From positions 11,884 to 19,029 of the forward strand of contig DEQC01000032.1 in assembly GCA_002359055.1 (NCBI GenBank): a stretch of 7,146 nt of DNA, in the 5' to 3' direction. Numbering within the stretch: position 1 is the first letter of the stretch; each line of letters starts with the position of its first letter. The notes under the pieces were generated by a model that did no database searches, was not told the DNA's origin, and worked only from the letters and a program-made list of their open reading frames with translations. Of this stretch, positions 4,258 to 7,146 are shown in pieces. The DNA is from Flavobacteriales bacterium UBA3376. GTDB lineage: Bacteria > Bacteroidota > Bacteroidia > Flavobacteriales > Weeksellaceae. A program made the translations under genes and the position numbers.

Positions 4258-7146
4258 TTAGTTGTTAACTAATTTCTTATTCACCACTTCTCCATCAGCT
4301 GTTTTCACAACTACTACTAATATTCCTTTGCCAAATAAGTGGTTAGGAACTTGCCAGTTTTCAACATTAATATTGTTGGTTTGATAAACCGAAACTCCGT
4401 TCAAATCATAAATTTCAACATCGCTCAACAATTGATTCTCTGCAGCAATTTGAATGTGGTTTTCATTTTGGTAAATGACTACATTCGATAAAGTCGCTTT
4501 GTTTTCTGAAGCTTTAATTGATCGTTTGTAGAAAATCTCAAATCTATCATTGAATTCACCTGCAAAAGTTTTGAAAGTGAAATCCGATTGTGTCAATTCA
4601 TGAACAATTCCCGTTTGGAAATCTCTGATGAAAATCTTTTGTCCATCGGCAAAAACGCCTTCTTTGTCATAAATTGAAATTGTATAAATGCCTGGAGCAA
4701 ATGCTTTGTATCCTAATTTGATTTTATCATTGACATCAAAGCTTGATTTTCCTTGGATTTTTAATTGATGCTCATCGACCAAAGTGTAGATATCATCTGA
4801 ACCTCCAGTGATTTTACTATCGTCTTTTGCAAAATCATCATTTCCTCCATCGAAATAAACCACGGCGTTCATGACAGTTGCGCCGTTTGGCGTGTTCAAA
4901 GTCATCCAATATCGATCCAAAGAAATTGAATCTTCAAGTGGATTGGCATCATTAGTTCTTCCTAAAAAATTAATTGCACCTAAAGTATTTCTTTGGTCGT
5001 TATTGAAGGTATAAGAATTGGCTCCTGATTTTAATCGAAGCATGAACGCGTTTCCAACAGCAAGATTTTTCGTTGGGACTTTACCTTCATATTCATCTGA
5101 ATTTTCATAAGCAATTGCAGCAGTTCCTGTCCCGCAAAATGCATTGAATTTTGCATAATTATCTCCTGAATAATCATCGCCTTGTTGATAAATCGCTTCA
5201 TTGCCTCGGTTGTCCCAGAATAGGAAAGTCGATTCGATGTTCGCACTATTATCGTTGTAGAACTGAACCAAATCCAATTGCGATGGATAAGGATTTCCTG
5301 CCAATTGGAAGCGAGTATTTCCATTGGTTAAACCTGAAACGTTAATGGTTCCGTTGTGTGGTTCACCCACAAAAAAAGCGGTCGGGTCTGCTATAACATC
5401 TTGATTTTCTTCAATGGCTTGACCGATTCCTGCACCTAAATATTCACCTTCAAAGAAATCGAAATAATTCGTTTCCTCATTGTATTTCTGAGCTAAATAA
5501 TCATTTGTTTCAAATAATTCTTTAATATTTTGATCTTTAACCGGTGAAATCACAAAGTTGTATTGATTTCTTTCTGCTGAGAAAGTGAAGTTTTTCTCAA
5601 CTTTAATTTTTCCGAAATTAACTGCATCTTCATCTTGAATTAGATTGGCATTATGACCTAAAATCAACTCTCCATTTTCTTCGATTTGTATTCCTTTTCT
5701 TGCTGCTACATAATATGAGTTTGACAAATCATTGGACGATGGAATCTTTAAAGTACCTGTCGAAGTAATGTTTAATATATTCTCGACTCTGAAGTTCATA
5801 CCTCCAGTCGTTTTATTTCGACCTGAGATTATTATATTTTGATAAATTGGCAGTACCCTGATAGAAGTATTTGAATCACCTGTAAATTCAATCGTCCCCG
5901 CAGTGATATTATAACTTCCACCCATACGCGGCTGTGTTCCTCCTGTTCCAATAATTAATTTGCCACCATCCATATTGAAATTCACATCATTCAAAGTGGT
6001 TGGACCGAGGTTATTACCACTGAAATCAACGATAGGATTTCCTGTGATAGTTACTGAGCCTTGAGCAATGGTATCAATGACATAAAAGTTGATAGCATTT
6101 TGAGGAGTTTTAATTCCTTCTCCTGATAAAATCAAATGATAATATTCTTTTCCGCTGCTTATTCTTTGGTTTTCAACTGCATAATATTCAATGGTACTTC
6201 CTTCATCAATTTGAAATTTATCGCTATTAACAATAGCACTTCCACCACCAAACAATCCGTCTGTAAAACTTGTTCGCAAGGTACCACCATCTTTGACTAC
6301 AATCATTCCGTCAGCTGTATTAACAATTCTCATATCGGTGATATCCAACACTCCATAAATATCCAAATTATTGGAATTTCTCGTGAAGGTATTTGGCATG
6401 AAGGTATTTGGATTATCTACACTATGACTTTGAATGGTAATATGAGCTGTGGATGGGACTTCGATGTTTTGAACCCTCAATAAATTGTGAGCAATATTTA
6501 GAGTTAAATTGCCAAACTTCCCTAAAGTTGCTGTTCTAATCCCATCGCCAAGAAAAAACTTACCATTGCTTGAATGAGTAATTTTTAATGTGCCATTCCC
6601 CTGAATTCCACTCGCAAAAATGATATCTTTGGTTCCCTTAAGTTCCAAATTAAAATCACCATCGATTTCCAATATAGAATTGAAATGAGCGTTGTTAGTC
6701 GTTGATCCAAAATCATCTATATCAGTAGAAATTCTGAAAATAGGAACATCATTTTCATTCATTCTACGCATCAAAAATTCATATCCTGTAAAATAAGGTG
6801 CAACATCAGCTTTCCAATCACATACTGCATCATTTTCAAAGGTGAACAAACCCTCGTCTGCATCTAAATAATATTTTACAAAATCATTTTGAGCAGATTG
6901 AACGGTTAACTTTCCTCCGGTTTCGATAAGTGCAAATGCACTCCCTTCTTGAGCATGTCCAATTCCGTTGACAATGAACTCGCCACCATCTTTTACATAC
7001 AATCCAAAGATGGATCCATGAACTACAAAGTTAAAATCGCGGATTTCTAAAGCGCCATAAATTTCTGTGTTTCTCAATTTAATTCCTGAGGAATTCAATA
7101 AAACAGTATCATTTGATTGAATGATAACTTGTGTAGCCAATTCGTT
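4258..7146 (-). CDS. Large secreted or cell-surface protein with C-terminal T9SS (type C-like) sorting signal, 5' end outside window
   Basis: 962 residues are visible and the frame stays open to the right edge. No signal peptide is seen, so the true start lies beyond the window; the TTG at 7138-7140 is not a credible start. The first 580 or so residues are rich in Gly, Asn, Thr and Ile, with short strand-turn patterns suggesting a beta-helix or stacked beta repeats. They include two related copies of about 56 residues (about 26-82 and 260-315) sharing IYG-L-I-D and VKDGG. An AGNPYPSQLD segment (about 616-625) and the MNAVVYFDGG to DRFEIFYK stretch (about 755-873) are typical of large Bacteroidota T9SS proteins. 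The last 77 residues (bases 4261-4491) read VVIYQNENHIQI, then VEIYDLNGVSVYQ, then a short spacer, ILVVVVKTADGEVVNKKLV. This matches what I recall of the type C sorting signal better than type A. The role is unknown; a surface adhesin or matrix protein is an inference. The small PID-CTERM-like gene follows after four bases. Confidence 0.9.
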   Translation of the reverse strand, partial: NELATQVIIQSNDTVLLNSSGIKLRNTEIYGALEIRDFNFVVHGSIFGLYVKDGGEFIVNGIGHAQEGSAFALIETGGKLTVQSAQNDFVKYYLDADEGLFTFENDAVCDWKADVAPYFTGYEFLMRRMNENDVPIFRISTDIDDFGSTTNNAHFNSILEIDGDFNLELKGTKDIIFASGIQGNGTLKITHSSNGKFFLGDGIRTATLGKFGNLTLNIAHNLLRVQNIEVPSTAHITIQSHSVDNPNTFMPNTFTRNSNNLDIYGVLDITDMRIVNTADGMIVVKDGGTLRTSFTDGLFGGGSAIVNSDKFQIDEGSTIEYYAVENQRISSGKEYYHLILSGEGIKTPQNAINFYVIDTIAQGSVTITGNPIVDFSGNNLGPTTLNDVNFNMDGGKLIIGTGGTQPRMGGSYNITAGTIEFTGDSNTSIRVLPIYQNIIISGRNKTTGGMNFRVENILNITSTGTLKIPSSNDLSNSYYVAARKGIQIEENGELILGHNANLIQDEDAVNFGKIKVEKNFTFSAERNQYNFVISPVKDQNIKELFETNDYLAQKYNEETNYFDFFEGEYLGAGIGQAIEENQDVIADPTAFFVGEPHNGTINVSGLTNGNTRFQLAGNPYPSQLDLVQFYNDNSANIESTFLFWDNRGNEAIYQQGDDYSGDNYAKFNAFCGTGTAAIAYENSDEYEGKVPTKNLAVGNAFMLRLKSGANSYTFNNDQRNTLGAINFLGRTNDANPLEDSISLDRYWMTLNTPNGATVMNAVVYFDGGNDDFAKDDSKITGGSDDIYTLVDEHQLKIQGKSSFDVNDKIKLGYKAFAPGIYTISIYDKEGVFADGQKIFIRDFQTGIVHELTQSDFTFKTFAGEFNDRFEIFYKRSIKASENKATLSNVVIYQNENHIQIAAENQLLSDVEIYDLNGVSVYQTNNINVENWQVPNHLFGKGILVVVVKTADGEVVNKKLVNN
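6202..6369 (-). repeat. Second copy of a divergent protein repeat in the large surface protein
   Basis: Encoded residues about 260-315 of the visible protein (LDIYGVLDITDMRIV, then IVVKDGG, then GGGSAIV and FQIDEG) align with the copy at 6901-7071 (TEIYGALEIRDFNFV, then LYVKDGG, then EGSAFALI and GGKLTV). The likeness is in the protein, not obvious in the DNA, so the duplication is old. It supports a stacked beta-repeat fold. Confidence 0.55.
6384..6413 (-). repeat. 15-bp in-frame tandem duplication
   Basis: TGAAGGTATTTGG occurs at 6384-6396 and again at 6399-6411, a period of 15 bases. It encodes PNTFM followed by PNTFT in the large surface protein. The period is five codons, so the reading frame is kept. 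The two copies are almost identical in DNA, which suggests a recent slippage event. Confidence 0.8.
6901..7071 (-). repeat. First copy of the divergent protein repeat in the large surface protein
   Basis: Encoded residues about 26-82 of the visible protein carry IYGALEIRDF, LYVKDGG and GGKLTV, matching the later copy at 6202-6369 over about 56 residues with one short gap. Further, weaker copies may exist between them and beyond the right edge. Confidence 0.55.

Noticed and set aside
5031..5345. Open frames of 97 codons (minus) and 64 codons (plus) overlapping the large surface protein gene
   Set aside because: They overlap a long frame with clear T9SS-protein features and show no domain or start signal of their own.
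6136..6483. 115-codon plus-strand frame in the large surface protein gene
   Set aside because: It is antisense to the real gene and its Ile/Ser/Asn/Thr-rich translation mirrors the repetitive codons opposite.
7138..7140. TTG as the start codon of the large surface protein
   Set aside because: The frame continues upstream to the window edge (at least two more codons), and no signal peptide follows the TTG although a T9SS cargo needs one.

Overview
The window is about 7.1 kb of AT-rich DNA and looks like ordinary chromosome from a member of the Bacteroidota, most likely order Flavobacteriales. The evidence is the type IX secretion (T9SS) cargo protein, the small PID-CTERM-like protein, Bacteroidota-type promoter boxes (TTG / TAnnTTTG) and the absence of Shine-Dalgarno sequences before the genes. 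I see no rRNA, tRNA, CRISPR array, insertion sequence or phage gene. The genus cannot be fixed from the sequence alone.

Left part (1-1640, minus strand): a 3'-truncated rsmI (16S rRNA 2'-O-methyltransferase) lies downstream of nadA (quinolinate synthase). A strong intrinsic terminator separates them and ends only about 12 bases before the rsmI start. nadA has a textbook Bacteroidota promoter about 140 bases upstream of its start, which implies an unusually long leader.

Middle part (1641-3969, plus strand): after a 308-bp divergent intergenic region comes a fused orotate phosphoribosyltransferase / OMP decarboxylase. It has the domain order and active-site motifs of animal UMP synthase and would carry out the last two steps of UMP synthesis. 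A hairpin and a probable promoter separate it from ruvC (Holliday-junction resolvase). A bidirectional terminator closes ruvC against the convergent genes on the right.

Right part (3970-7146, minus strand): a large surface or secreted protein, cut by the right edge at its N-terminus, ends in what looks like a T9SS type C sorting signal. Four bases after its stop starts an 87-residue membrane protein with a signal peptide, a Pro/Gly-rich stretch, a P-I-D motif, one membrane segment and a basic tail. The two appear to form one operon ending at the terminator shared with ruvC. This two-gene unit and the eukaryote-like UMP synthase are the most interesting items; the rest is housekeeping.
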